Assembly (NCBI RefSeq): GCF_006517175.1
Contig: NZ_CP041186.1
Location: 4,801,074-4,865,073, forward strand
Reading direction: 5' to 3'
Length of the DNA: 64,000 bases
Source: Persicimonas caeni
GTDB taxonomy: Bacteria; Myxococcota_A; Bradymonadia; Bradymonadales; Bradymonadaceae
The notes below the pieces were generated by a model. The model did no database searches. It saw only the letters and a program-made list of their open reading frames with translations, and was not told the origin of the DNA. The translations under genes and the position numbers were made by a program. Shown here in pieces: positions 9,319 through 18,178 of this stretch (position 1 is its first letter; each line of letters starts with the position of its first letter).

Positions 9319-9702
9319 ATGGCAGACGTAACCAAAGACCAAGTCGTCGAGTTCCTTAGCAACATGAGCGTCATGGAGATCGCCGACCTCGTGGGCGAGC
9401 TCGAAGAGAAGTGGGGCGTCGAAGCTTCGGCCGCCGTGGCCGTCGCTGCTGGTCCCGCTGCTGCCGCTGGTGGCGCCGCTGAGGAAGAGCAGACCGAATT
9501 CGACGTCATGCTCACCAGCTTCGGCGACAAGAAGATCCAGGTCATCAAGGCCGTGCGTGAGCACACCGGTCTGGGCCTCAAGGACGCCAAGGACCTCGTC
9601 GAAAGCGCTCCCGCCGCTGTCAAAGAGGCCGTGGACAAGGAAGAGGCCGAGAAGGTCAAGGAAGCTCTCGAAGAGGCCGGCGCCAGCGTCGAGCTCAAGT
9701 AA
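9319..9702 (+). CDS. rplL: 50S ribosomal protein L7/L12
   Basis: Flexible stalk protein that recruits translation GTPases. The ATG at 9319 with GAAGGAG upstream gives 127 residues; the longer in-frame extension lacks a ribosome binding site. The dimerising N-terminal domain (1-35) is followed by an Ala/Gly hinge (about 40-57). The C-terminal domain has the conserved [23 protein letters not shown] stretch. Unlike most bacteria, no rpoB follows; a strong terminator closes the operon. Confidence 0.97.
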   Translation: MADVTKDQVVEFLSNMSVMEIADLVGELEEKWGVEASAAVAVAAGPAAAAGGAAEEEQTEFDVMLTSFGDKKIQVIKAVREHTGLGLKDAKDLVESAPAAVKEAVDKEEAEKVKEALEEAGASVELK

Positions 9703-9721
9703 TCGAGACGTCTTCTGACGT

Positions 9722-9758
9722 AAAAAAGGCGACCGGGTTTGTCCCGGTCGCCTTTTTT
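9722..9758 (+). terminator. Strong rho-independent terminator after rplL
   Basis: An uninterrupted inverted repeat AAAAAAGGCGACCGGG / CCCGGTCGCCTTTTTT (9722-9737, 9743-9758) has a five-base loop. The A and T runs make it usable from both directions, so it may also stop transcription of the convergent anti-sigma gene. Confidence 0.92.
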
Positions 9759-9774
9759 CGTTCTTGTGTCCTAT

Positions 9775-9808
9775 GTCTCGAGTCGTGGGTTTCGAGTCTC
9801 GAGTCGTG
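9775..9808. repeat. Short direct repeats of GTCTCGAGTCGTG
   Basis: The 13-mer GTCTCGAGTCGTG occurs at 9775-9787 and 9796-9808, a 21-bp period, with further partial TCGAGTC words between. It lies between the rplL terminator and the end of the convergent gene. It looks like a low-complexity intergenic repeat with no visible coding role. Confidence 0.5.
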
Positions 9809-9823
9809 TGTCTTGGGCCTCGA

Positions 9824-11296
9824 TCAGTCTGCGCTCGCCGGGGCGACGGAGGCGGGCTCGGCGGCCTCCTTCTCGAGGGCCTCGCTCTCGAAATCATAGG
9901 AGCGCTTCGACGGCGCGCGGCGGCGCTTTTTGACCTCGCGCTTGCGCTTCTCGGCAAGCTCCCGGCGCTCGCGCTCGATTTGGGCCGAGCGGTACGACGG
10001 GTACTTCTTCTGCAGCTCGGCGTAGACCTCGTCAGCCTCGCGCGTCTTGCCCTGTTGGGCGAGCGCGCGCGCCTTGAGCTCGAGCACGCGGGCCTCGTCG
10101 GCCTTCTGGCCCGAGGAGCGCGCGAGATAGCGGTCGGCCTGGGTGACGACGCCGGCGTAGTTGCCGCTTCGGTAGTCCGACTCCATCGTGCTGACCTGTG
10201 AGGTCTGTTGCTCGCGGCTTGCTTTGGCCTGGGCGGGCACGGGCTTCGATTCGCTCTCGGCGACGGCGCTGTCGTCGGCGCCGACCGCGTAGTTCGAAGA
10301 GCTGCTGGTGTCGTCGGCCAGCGAGCCGAGCTTCTGGCCCAGGGCCGCCGAGTCGCTGCTCTCGTCGGCCTTATCGCGCTCGACCGGCGCGGCGGCTTCT
10401 TCTTGGGGCGCCGCTTCGGCGCTTGCATAGCGATCGTCGCGATCTTTCCGCGGTTGGGGCTTCGATTTGCCCGTCGGGGCGGCCGCTCCGGAGCGCGTGT
10501 TGTTGCCAAAGAGGTCGAGCATATCGCTCGACTTCGATTTCTTGCTGCGCGAGCGAGCCTTGCGCGTCGGAGCTTTCGGGGCTCTCGCTTTGGCGCGCTT
10601 TTTCGACTCGACCTGCCGGTTGGCCTGTTGCTGGGCCTCTTGCTTAGTGTCCTTCGTGTCGAGTTGGGCGAGTTCGCCAATCTTTGCCTTCTCGGCCGGT
10701 TCTGCTTCGGGTTCTGCTTCCGCGGCTTCCTCGGCGACTTCCTCTGGCTCTGCCGGTGCCTGACCGAATTCGTCCGCCGGGGACTCGGTCGGCTTGGGCG
10801 AAGGCTCCATCTTGGCGAGTTCTTCGGTCTCTTCGCCGCCGAACGTAACTTCGCTGTGCACGGCCTCTTCGGCCGCCTGGAAGGCGCGCTGCTCCGACTT
10901 GCTCCCCAGCTTGACGAAGATGAAGCCGCCGACGAGCACCACTGCTGCGGCCATGGCCAACTGTGCCACGCCGCTGGAGTTGAGTCGGCTCCACAGGCTC
11001 TTCTCTCGAGGCGCGGCCGTGTTGGGCGACCGCTCGGTGACCTGTGCCTGGCGCGACGCCTTCTTGGCGGTGTGCTCGCGCGCTGCGGCCATGATCGAGT
11101 CGTGCACGGAGGTCGGCACATCCTCTTCGAGGTCGACGTCGCGAATCTTCGACAGCATCGACTCGAAGCTCTCGAGCTCCTGCCGGGCCTCGTCGGACTG
11201 GTCGACCGCACGGCGAACCTCGTCGCGCGCTTCGGCGTCGAGCTCGTCGTCGTAGAGCAGGTCGAGAATTTTGGATTGTGGCTTATCGGAAGCCAT
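9824..11296 (-). CDS. Transmembrane anti-sigma-factor-like protein with TPR-like tail
   Basis: A 490-residue product. The acidic cytoplasmic N-terminus (1-105; DLLYDDELDAEARDEV) resembles the short anti-sigma domains that open many anti-sigma factors, but the HxxxCxxC zinc motif is absent. One transmembrane helix (about 109-130) follows, then a long Glu/Ala/Pro/Lys-rich low-complexity periplasmic region. A helical C-terminal part (about 380-450) looks like one or two TPR units. The gene lies 105 bases downstream of an ECF sigma factor on the same strand, the usual sigma/anti-sigma order. Function is inferred from topology and context. Confidence 0.7.
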   Translation of the reverse strand: MASDKPQSKILDLLYDDELDAEARDEVRRAVDQSDEARQELESFESMLSKIRDVDLEEDVPTSVHDSIMAAAREHTAKKASRQAQVTERSPNTAAPREKSLWSRLNSSGVAQLAMAAAVVLVGGFIFVKLGSKSEQRAFQAAEEAVHSEVTFGGEETEELAKMEPSPKPTESPADEFGQAPAEPEEVAEEAAEAEPEAEPAEKAKIGELAQLDTKDTKQEAQQQANRQVESKKRAKARAPKAPTRKARSRSKKSKSSDMLDLFGNNTRSGAAAPTGKSKPQPRKDRDDRYASAEAAPQEEAAAPVERDKADESSDSAALGQKLGSLADDTSSSSNYAVGADDSAVAESESKPVPAQAKASREQQTSQVSTMESDYRSGNYAGVVTQADRYLARSSGQKADEARVLELKARALAQQGKTREADEVYAELQKKYPSYRSAQIERERRELAEKRKREVKKRRRAPSKRSYDFESEALEKEAAEPASVAPASAD

Positions 11297-11401
11297 CGTC
11301 TTGTCCTTCTTGAGGCGCCAAGGGCACCAGTATCACTTCATATGCTGCAAACGTGCGTGACCACAAATGGATCTGTTTTAGTTTAAACGACTCTGTCGCC
11401 G

Positions 11402-12094
11402 TCACTCTTCCGGCACGGCGATCTCCTGTCTCTCCTCGCGGTCGAAGCTATGGTCGATATAGTCGGCCAGGTGGCCGCGAAGCGCCTGCAGGGCGTATCT
11501 CATGCGGCTTTTGACCGTGGGCACCTTCACGCCCACCGCCTCGGCGATCTCGCGGTATTTGAGCCCGGAGAATTCGCGCAGCATAAAGACCTCGCGCTGT
11601 TCGTCGGGTAATTCGTCGAGGGCGGCCATAAGCTTTTCGCGAAACGCGCTGCGGTCGTACTCGACCGGCGCAGCCGATGCGCCGCCGTCGGCCAGACGCT
11701 CGCCCAGAGATTGGCCGTCGGGATCGGAGCCGCGCGGCTGATCCAGGGAAATCTCGGTCGCCCGGCTCCTCTTGCGCGCCTTATCGATGCACAGGTTGCG
11801 CGCGATCGTATAGACCCACGTGGTGAACTTGGCGGTGGGCTTGTAGTTGTCGGAGTATTTGATGACCCGCAGGAAGACCTCCTGCAGGATCTCTTCGGCG
11901 CGGTCGCGGTTGCCGCAGCTTCGCAAGATAAAGTGAAAGAGCGGCTTTTCGTGGCGGCTGACGATCACCTCGAACGCGCCGACATTTCCGTCGGCATAGC
12001 TCAGCATCAGGTCCTCGTCGGACATCTCGTCGAGGGGTTTCTCCTCGTCCGACTTACCCTTGCCGAGCAAGTTCTTGGCGATCGCCAGCAGCAT
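11402..12094 (-). CDS. ECF (RpoE-type) RNA polymerase sigma factor
   Basis: A 230-residue sigma-70 family protein. Region 2 spans about 33-105, with AEEILQEVFLRVIKY and FTTWVYTIARNLCIDKARKR (core binding and -10 recognition). Region 4 spans about 160-210, with LPDEQREVFMLREFSGLKYREIAE and the helix-turn-helix VPTVKSRMRYALQALR. A longer-than-usual N-terminus (about 25 residues) and an acidic C-terminal tail are noted. No strong ribosome binding site precedes the ATG. Together with the downstream membrane anti-sigma-like gene it probably forms an envelope-stress switch; its signal is unknown. Confidence 0.92.
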   Translation of the reverse strand: MLLAIAKNLLGKGKSDEEKPLDEMSDEDLMLSYADGNVGAFEVIVSRHEKPLFHFILRSCGNRDRAEEILQEVFLRVIKYSDNYKPTAKFTTWVYTIARNLCIDKARKRSRATEISLDQPRGSDPDGQSLGERLADGGASAAPVEYDRSAFREKLMAALDELPDEQREVFMLREFSGLKYREIAEAVGVKVPTVKSRMRYALQALRGHLADYIDHSFDREERQEIAVPEE

Positions 12095-12152
12095 GCAGAC
12101 TCGCTAGCCTGTGAGTTGGGACGTCGAGTGAGTGGGGACGTCGGGGGCCGAC

Positions 12153-13430
12153 TCAGGACTTCGACAGCTCTTCGAGCACCTCAGAGGCCAGGTCGCCGAC
12201 GGTCTTCTTCTCGCCCCAGCCCGGAAGGCCCTGGCGGTCGGAGGTCAGCGCCGAAATCTGGTCTTTGAGGTCATCGGCCTTGAAGATGCGCGCGCACTGC
12301 AGCGCGAGCATGCGCGCCGGCCAGCGCGAGCTGTTCAGGCCGCGGGTGAGCTGGTCGGAGACCGACTCGACTTTCTCATCCTTCATCTCGCCGTGGTACA
12401 TCTTGCAGAAGTACTGGGTGTTCTCCACGAGATCTTTGCTGTCGGCGGTCGGATAGCTGTCCATCTCGACCGGCAGGCCGGCTGCTACGTAGGTGAATGC
12501 CGGCTTGCCCATGACCTCGACCAGGCGGGTGGCCGACACCCAGCGAAGCAGGCCGCTTCTGTTCTTGACCAGGTCGCTAAAGAAGGGCGCGGCCTTCTCG
12601 CCTTCGATGCGCACGAGCGCGTCCATCGAGGCGTCGACGAGTTCGTTGGGCGAGTTCGGGTCGGTGATCGCCTTTTTGAAGTAGGGGCTGAGCTCTTCGT
12701 GCTCGAGCGAGAGCAGGGCGATCTGCAGCGACTTGCCCAGCTCGGGGTGCTCCTCTTCGGCGCGCTTGCGCAGCACCTTGGCGGCCGCCTGCTTGGTCTT
12801 GTCGTCGCCGTGCTTGTTGATCATGGTGACCACGGTCGACGGCTGGACGGCCTCCTCGAGCCACTTGATCAGGCTCTCGGTGCCCGACTCGCCGGCGCGC
12901 GGGGCGATCTGGCCCAGCGTGGTGCTGCCGAGCTGGTTGCGGAGCTGCCAGTCGGTCGACATCCACTCGCCGATGATCGACTCGAGCTTCTTCTGGGACT
13001 CGCCTTTGGCGAAGGGATGCAAAAAGTAGGCGGCGTCCTTGGCCTCGACCGACTCGGAGGCGCCGGCCGCGATGCGTCCACCCTTCTCTTTGACGTCGCC
13101 GGACAGCTTGGGCATGTCCTGCTTTTCCCACTTCGACACCACGATGGGCACGGCCGCCTCGACCATCTCGGCGCGAAGCTTCTCGTCCTCGACCCCCTCG
13201 AGCGTGGGCGGAAGCGCGTTGCCTTCGCCCTCTTCGACCAGGATCTCGAACGCGCGGACGCGCACCGGACGCGGCTCCTCGCCGCTCTGCGCCCACTCCT
13301 GCATCTTCTCCATGCCGCCTTTGGCGGTGCGCCACTCTTCGAGGTCGGCAGGCTTTCGCTCGCAGCCGAAGCTGGTGGCGACGAGCAATAGCGTCACGAT
13401 AAGTACGGCAAGGTGCTTGAGTCGTTTCAT
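12153..13430 (-). CDS. HEAT-repeat-like lipoprotein
   Basis: The ATG at 13430 gives 425 residues with a lipoprotein signal peptide (MKRLKHLAVLIVTLLLVATSFGC; lipobox Cys23). The mature part is almost wholly alpha-helical with repeated helical pairs such as NELVDASMDALVRIEGEKAA and GLLRWVSATRLVEVMG, suggestive of HEAT/ARM solenoid repeats; this assignment is by pattern only. The frame is open far upstream, but that extension overlaps the neighbouring gene and lacks coding character. A REP-like element separates it from the upstream gene. No enzymatic motif is seen; a scaffold role in the envelope is a guess. Confidence 0.75.
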   Translation of the reverse strand: MKRLKHLAVLIVTLLLVATSFGCERKPADLEEWRTAKGGMEKMQEWAQSGEEPRPVRVRAFEILVEEGEGNALPPTLEGVEDEKLRAEMVEAAVPIVVSKWEKQDMPKLSGDVKEKGGRIAAGASESVEAKDAAYFLHPFAKGESQKKLESIIGEWMSTDWQLRNQLGSTTLGQIAPRAGESGTESLIKWLEEAVQPSTVVTMINKHGDDKTKQAAAKVLRKRAEEEHPELGKSLQIALLSLEHEELSPYFKKAITDPNSPNELVDASMDALVRIEGEKAAPFFSDLVKNRSGLLRWVSATRLVEVMGKPAFTYVAAGLPVEMDSYPTADSKDLVENTQYFCKMYHGEMKDEKVESVSDQLTRGLNSSRWPARMLALQCARIFKADDLKDQISALTSDRQGLPGWGEKKTVGDLASEVLEELSKS

Positions 13431-13535
13431 ATTGTCTACGTTCTCGGCAGTGCGTTTGTGTCTTGCGGCTGTCGAATCATAGTTTGTTCGGCGGGCAAGA
13501 TGCAATCCCCGGCGATGTTTGTCGCGGTCGCGGAT

Positions 13536-13571
13536 GGTATCAGACACCGTGTTTTCGTCAGACACCACGTT
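13536..13571. repeat. REP-like element, two half-copies
   Basis: GGTATCAGACACCGTG (13536-13551) is followed by GTCAGACACCACG (13557-13569). The core matches the GTCAGACACC palindrome dispersed through the window. It sits in the intergenic space after the Cys-rich lipoprotein gene that ends at 13580. Confidence 0.7.
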
Positions 13572-13579
13572 TTGTCGAC

Positions 13580-14434
13580 TCAGCGCGTGTAGTCGCACAC
13601 CGACTTGCCGTCGACCTCGACGCATTCGCCCGAGCCGCTCTCGCAGATGTCGCGTTCGTCGGCGTCGGAGCAAGCATATAGGCATTGGCCGTCGCGGCAC
13701 ACGCCGTCGCCGTCGCTGCATTCGTCGTCCGACTGGCACGACGGGGTGCAGATGCCCGCCGGGGTGCCGTCGACGCGCTCGACGTACTGGCAGGTGATGC
13801 GCGACCCCTTGGGGTTGGGGCAGGGCGACGAGGGCGTGCAGGCGCGCATACACAGGCCTTCGAAGCACAGGCTCGCCACGCCGCAGCCGGTCGTCGGGCC
13901 GTAGGCGATGCCCGTGGCCGTGTCGGCGATGCAGCCTTCGACGGTGCACAGGCCTCCGGTGTCGTCGATCGGAAAGCAGAGCGGCTCGGAGTCCTCGAAG
14001 CCCGGGGCCAGTCCGTTGCACGTCGAGTCGTCTTGGCAGTCGGCGCCCAGGGTGGGGTTGCGGTACAGGCAGACGCCGGCGCCGACCGACGGCGGGAAGT
14101 GACACTCGTAGCTGTCGGGGCAATCGTTCGTCGATGCGCAGCCGGGGACGCATTCGCCCAGGTACTCGCGCTCGCCGTCGGAGCACACCGAGGCGTCGGC
14201 GCCGCCGGCGTCGGACGGCTGTGGAGTGACGCCCAGGCTCTGATTGGTCGTGCAGTAGTTGCGGTCCGAAATCTGGTCGTACACGCACGTGTAAGCCGGC
14301 CCGCAGTCGTCATCTCTGGGGTCGCATTCGAACAGGTATTTGTCCGCCTCGAGGGTCTGCTCGCAGCCCCCGAGCCCCAGTGTCACCGCGAGCGTCACGG
14401 CCATTGCGATTATCGCGCGATACAGCTTCGACAT
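13580..14434 (-). CDS. Cys-rich lipoprotein
   Basis: The ATG at 14434 gives 284 residues. The signal peptide (about 1-22, ending LGLGGC) is a lipobox. The mature chain contains about 30 Cys in repeats of the type C-x2-D-D-x-C-x-D-x2-C, for example CSDGDGVCRDGQC, as in disulfide-rich secreted proteins of myxobacteria. It lies 14 bases downstream of the TPR gene and is the last gene of a long operon-like run. No catalytic motif is recognised. Confidence 0.8.
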   Translation of the reverse strand: MSKLYRAIIAMAVTLAVTLGLGGCEQTLEADKYLFECDPRDDDCGPAYTCVYDQISDRNYCTTNQSLGVTPQPSDAGGADASVCSDGEREYLGECVPGCASTNDCPDSYECHFPPSVGAGVCLYRNPTLGADCQDDSTCNGLAPGFEDSEPLCFPIDDTGGLCTVEGCIADTATGIAYGPTTGCGVASLCFEGLCMRACTPSSPCPNPKGSRITCQYVERVDGTPAGICTPSCQSDDECSDGDGVCRDGQCLYACSDADERDICESGSGECVEVDGKSVCDYTR

Positions 14435-14448
14435 GGTGTCTCCGGGCG

Positions 14449-15339
14449 TCAAAACGCGGTCGTAAAGGTAAGGCTCGTACCTGCAGGCGTCGTCTGCACG
14501 CCCACCTGGGTGGGGCGCGCCTCGGCGCCGTCGGTCAGCAGCAGGTAGAGGCCCCCGCCGATGAGGGCGCCGCCGACCAGGCCCGTCGAAAGCGCGACGG
14601 TGTCGAGGGTGTTCGCCTGAGCTTCGGCCTCCAAGAACTCCTCGCGCGAGATGTCGGTGGTCAGCGGGCCGGCGTCGGGCTCGGCATCGGCCAGGGCGTC
14701 GTTGCGCGTGGTCTCGGCGACAAAGTGCAGGGCGAGGCTTCCGCCTGCGAGGAGGACGCCCGAGGAGACCGCCGCGACGCCCCAGATATTGCGGGTCTGG
14801 CTCTTTTGGACCGGCGGCGGAGTGACCGTTTGCGGCTTGGCGGGCGCTTGTTTGGCGACGACGGGTTGATCTCGCGGGGTGCACGTCTCGGCGCGGTACT
14901 CCTCGAGCTTCTTGGCGACGAACGCCGGCGAGGGTTGGGCGACCGCGGGAGCTCCGTCGACGCGATCGAACGCGCCCCGGGCCTTTTGGCAACGTCCGGA
15001 GAGCTGATAGGCGCGCCCCAGGTTGAGCCACGTCACGTTGAGCGGCTGACGAAACGCCGACTCCTCGAGCAGGTTGATGGCCACGACATAGTCACCGGCG
15101 TCGATCGCGCGAACGGCCTTCTCGTTGACGGAGGCCTGCTCGGCAGAAGGCTCGACGGTGTCGATTTGGTCGGCGGTCGCGGTCTTGTCAGTCTTGTCAG
15201 TCTTGTCAGTTTGGTCAGTCTGGTCAGCCTTCTCGGGGTGCGAACCGTCGGATTGGGCGAGGGCGGTGCTGCTCGTAGAGAGGAGCACGCACGCCAACAA
15301 GACTCCGGCGGCTCGATGGCCGGTGTGCCTGAGCGTCAT
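14449..15339 (-). CDS. Secreted TPR-containing protein with one or two membrane helices
   Basis: 296 residues. A cleavable signal peptide ends about AQA (residues 1-29). Next is a low-complexity D(K/Q)T repeat encoded by a 9-bp DNA tandem repeat, then a TPR-like helical region (about 75-125: AVRAIDAGDYVVAINLLEES, LGRAYQLSGRCQKARGAFD). After a Pro-rich linker there are two hydrophobic segments (about 185-210 and 250-272), each rich in Gly/Ala. Proteins with a TPR part followed by paired hydrophobic segments are common in myxobacteria, but their role is unknown. It belongs to the run of envelope genes transcribed from the cca side. Confidence 0.75.
   Translation of the reverse strand: MTLRHTGHRAAGVLLACVLLSTSSTALAQSDGSHPEKADQTDQTDKTDKTDKTATADQIDTVEPSAEQASVNEKAVRAIDAGDYVVAINLLEESAFRQPLNVTWLNLGRAYQLSGRCQKARGAFDRVDGAPAVAQPSPAFVAKKLEEYRAETCTPRDQPVVAKQAPAKPQTVTPPPVQKSQTRNIWGVAAVSSGVLLAGGSLALHFVAETTRNDALADAEPDAGPLTTDISREEFLEAEAQANTLDTVALSTGLVGGALIGGGLYLLLTDGAEARPTQVGVQTTPAGTSLTFTTAF
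15182..15226. repeat. Five 9-bp tandem repeats (GTCTTGTCA type)
   Basis: Three exact GTCTTGTCA units are followed by GTTTGGTCA and GTCTGGTCA. The array lies inside the TPR gene and encodes TDK/TDQ tripeptides on the minus strand. The period is a multiple of three, so copy-number change would alter linker length without breaking the frame. Confidence 0.85.
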
Positions 15340-15421
15340 GGGATAACCTGTGCGGGGATGGAGGCGGGTGAGCGTGCGACGGTCGAAACGCGTGCTCCTT
15401 AAAACGGATGGGCGGAAGGCG

Positions 15422-16654
15422 TCAACAACCGGAGAGTTCGGCGTCGACGCAAACTCCCTCGGCGCTGCCTTCGGTCACGAAGCAGACTTGCCCGTCGGGG
15501 CATCCGTCCGCGTCGCAGTGTGCGGTGCAGCCGGCGCAGGTGCCGGTCTGGTCGCCCGGTTCGGCGACGCAGCGGCTCGGGGTGGGGCAGTCGGTGCACA
15601 CCTCGGAGGCGGCGCGGCATAATCCGTCGGCGTAGCAAGCTTCGCCCTGTGGGCAGTCGCCCTGGGTGTCGCAGGCTGCGTAGCTCGGCGGCTCGATGCA
15701 GGCGCCGCGGTCGCAGACGAGCCCGTCGGCGCAGTCGCTCTGGGCGATGCAGTCGGGGCCGTCGACGCCCACGCAGCGGCCGCGCTCGCAGTAGGGGGCT
15801 TGCGAGGTGGGGCAGTGGGTGTCGTCGAGGCATTCGGTGCAGCATCCGTCGACGTAGTACTGCCCGCGCGAGGCGCAGTCTTCGTCGGAGCTGCCCGGCT
15901 CGGCGCAAAGCAGGCATTGGCCGTCGGTGGTGCAGAACTCCTGGCGAGTCAGGTCGCAGTCGGAGTTGGCCAGGCAACCCACGCAGGCGCAGGTGAGCGG
16001 GTCGCGGTAGGGGCGCAGCCCGGAGCAGGCGGGGGCGTCGCTGCAGTCGGGCAATTCGGTGCAGCGATCGTCGACGCACGACAATTCGCCGGGGCATTCG
16101 GCGTCGTCGCGGCAGGGCTCTCGGCAGAGGCCCTCGAGGCAGTAGTTGAACGAGGGGCAGTCGGCGTCGTCGGTGCATTGGGGCGTGCAGCGGCGCCTGT
16201 CGACGAGGCAGGTCTCGCCCGTGGGGCATTGGCGGTCGGAGGTGCATTGCTCGGGCGGGGCGGTGCACATGGGCGGGGTGCCCAGGCAGACTTGCCCGCG
16301 GTCGCACGCGCTCTTGTCGAGGCAGCCGTCCTCGACGCACCAGCCCGACCAGCAGACAGCCCCGTCGGCGCAGTCGTCGCCCGTGGCACACTCGGCCGGC
16401 CCGCAGATGCTGTCGACGCAGGTCGACTCGCCGGGGCACTCGGCGGCCGAGTCGCAGCCGATGACGGCGCACGCGCCCTCGTCACACACCAGGTTCGTTC
16501 CCCCGAGACAGTCCGACAGAGAGCTGCATGCGTCGCCGACCTTGGGCGGCGGCGGATCCGAGCAAGCGGCCAGGGTGCCTGTGAGGGTACAGAGGAGGGC
16601 GCCGAGGAGCGCGAGACGGCACACAAGCACCAGGCGGAACGAAAGAGCGGTCAT
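15422..16654 (-). CDS. Cys-rich repeat lipoprotein
   Basis: 410 residues. The signal peptide ends LTGTLAAC (lipobox Cys about 31). The mature protein is a string of roughly twelve short disulfide-type modules such as CDRGQVCLGTPPMC and DCADGLVCDRGACIEP, with more than 50 Cys. It directly abuts the upstream 507-residue lipoprotein gene (0-base gap). It is probably surface-exposed; adhesion or ligand binding is possible, but nothing in the sequence proves it. Confidence 0.8.
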   Translation of the reverse strand: MTALSFRLVLVCRLALLGALLCTLTGTLAACSDPPPPKVGDACSSLSDCLGGTNLVCDEGACAVIGCDSAAECPGESTCVDSICGPAECATGDDCADGAVCWSGWCVEDGCLDKSACDRGQVCLGTPPMCTAPPEQCTSDRQCPTGETCLVDRRRCTPQCTDDADCPSFNYCLEGLCREPCRDDAECPGELSCVDDRCTELPDCSDAPACSGLRPYRDPLTCACVGCLANSDCDLTRQEFCTTDGQCLLCAEPGSSDEDCASRGQYYVDGCCTECLDDTHCPTSQAPYCERGRCVGVDGPDCIAQSDCADGLVCDRGACIEPPSYAACDTQGDCPQGEACYADGLCRAASEVCTDCPTPSRCVAEPGDQTGTCAGCTAHCDADGCPDGQVCFVTEGSAEGVCVDAELSGC

Positions 16655-18178
16655 CTAGAAGAGTCGGTCGAATTCAAAGAAGAGCAGCACGTCGTTGGCG
16701 CGCACCTGCGAGTCGATGAGGTGCAGCGGCGCGCTCGGGTCGAGGGGGATGGGCAGCGAGAAGGCGTCCTCGAGCACGAGCATCATGGTGCGTCGGGTCC
16801 AGCGCACCAGGTCGCTGTCGAAGGGCACCTCGTAGCTCCACTGCGACTGCACCGACGCGGCGCTCACGAAGACCGAGTCGACGGTGAACGCGATGCTGTC
16901 GAGGCGCTCGGTGGGGCGAAGCGAGACGATGACGGTGGCGGTGACCTGCGCGATGCGCACGGGCACCTCTTGCATCTGGGCGTATAGATCGACCGACAGG
17001 TCGTTCCACGCGAGCTCGATGGTGCCGTTGACGGGGTCCATCTCGAGCTCGGGCAGCTCGCCGGGGACGACCACCGGCTCGACCCAGGCGCCGATGGGCA
17101 ACTCGCCCAGGCCGACGTCTTCGAGCATCAGGTCGTCAGTGGCCACGTTCGAGCCGCCGCCGTCGAACGACAGGTTCTCGAGGCCGCGGCAGCCAAACCC
17201 GGCCAGGGTGCTCGTCTGGGCGAGTCGCAACACGAGCGGGGCGGCCACGGCGATGCCCACGTCGGCTCCGGCGCGCTCGACTTCGGCGGCGGGGACCTCG
17301 TCGGCCGACAGAGTCGCCGGGGCCTCGGGGTCTCTTGCGGGCGCGCAGTCGGCGCGGCGGCTGTTGAGCGCCATGTCGAGATCGACGTCGAAGCCCTCGG
17401 GCGACAAGCTCGAGCCGTTGCTCTGGGTGACGCGGCCCGAGACTTGAAGTTGGCCGCGGCGGTTCTCGAAGCTGCTCAACCGCTGGAGGCCGACGACGCT
17501 GTGGACCAGCCCGAGACTGTCGAGCGGGGCGATGGCGATGGCTTTGCGCCCCGATTCGGTCCAGGCGCGTTCGAGGTAGTCGACGAAGAGTTGCTCGACG
17601 GCGAAGGCGTCGTCTTCGGCCTGCGCCTCGAGCGGACGGCAGTCGCCGATGAGGCTGACCTGCGGATTGCTCAGGTCGACGGTGCGCCCGCCGACGGCCT
17701 CGAAGGTGGGCACGTCGCCATCGTGGCCGAGCGCGACGTCGCTTTCGATGGAGGCCCGGTCGGCCTCTACCGAGTAGCGGCAGATACGCGCGCCGACGCC
17801 CTCGGCGATGCGCACCGGCACGGTCACGGCGACGTTATTCGACTCGATGTTCACCGTCAGCGCGTCGGGTTGGGCGTCGACCTGCCAGGTCTGCACGCTC
17901 ACCTGGCGGTCGATCGGACCGAGGGTCAGGTCGAGGCCGAAGGCGTCCGATGTCTCGCTCGGGTAGGCCAGCGTGATTCCACCGGGATGCTCGGCGCGGT
18001 AGAGGCGCTCGAGGCCCTGCGGGCTGACCAGCGAGCGCATAGTGCGCGGCTGGAAGACCGGCGGCTGCGCGCTGCGTGCGCCGGGCTGGAAGCGCACGTC
18101 GTCACACCCGCTCGGCAGGAGCATCGTCGCGGCGAGCGCGGCCAACAGAAGCGTCGGATGCAGGACAGGGAGCCTCAA
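16655..18178 (-). CDS. Lipoprotein of unknown function, beta-rich
   Basis: 507 residues with signal peptide MRLPVLHPTLLLAALAATMLLPSGC-type lipobox (Cys about 25). The mature chain is rich in alternating hydrophobic/polar strands (for example VSVQTWQVDAQPDALTVNIE) and has three widely spaced Cys. I do not recognise a domain. Its start overlaps the stop of the upstream gene by 4 bases (ATGA), so the two are translationally coupled. It probably partners the other lipoproteins of this operon. Confidence 0.75.
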   Translation of the reverse strand: MRLPVLHPTLLLAALAATMLLPSGCDDVRFQPGARSAQPPVFQPRTMRSLVSPQGLERLYRAEHPGGITLAYPSETSDAFGLDLTLGPIDRQVSVQTWQVDAQPDALTVNIESNNVAVTVPVRIAEGVGARICRYSVEADRASIESDVALGHDGDVPTFEAVGGRTVDLSNPQVSLIGDCRPLEAQAEDDAFAVEQLFVDYLERAWTESGRKAIAIAPLDSLGLVHSVVGLQRLSSFENRRGQLQVSGRVTQSNGSSLSPEGFDVDLDMALNSRRADCAPARDPEAPATLSADEVPAAEVERAGADVGIAVAAPLVLRLAQTSTLAGFGCRGLENLSFDGGGSNVATDDLMLEDVGLGELPIGAWVEPVVVPGELPELEMDPVNGTIELAWNDLSVDLYAQMQEVPVRIAQVTATVIVSLRPTERLDSIAFTVDSVFVSAASVQSQWSYEVPFDSDLVRWTRRTMMLVLEDAFSLPIPLDPSAPLHLIDSQVRANDVLLFFEFDRLF

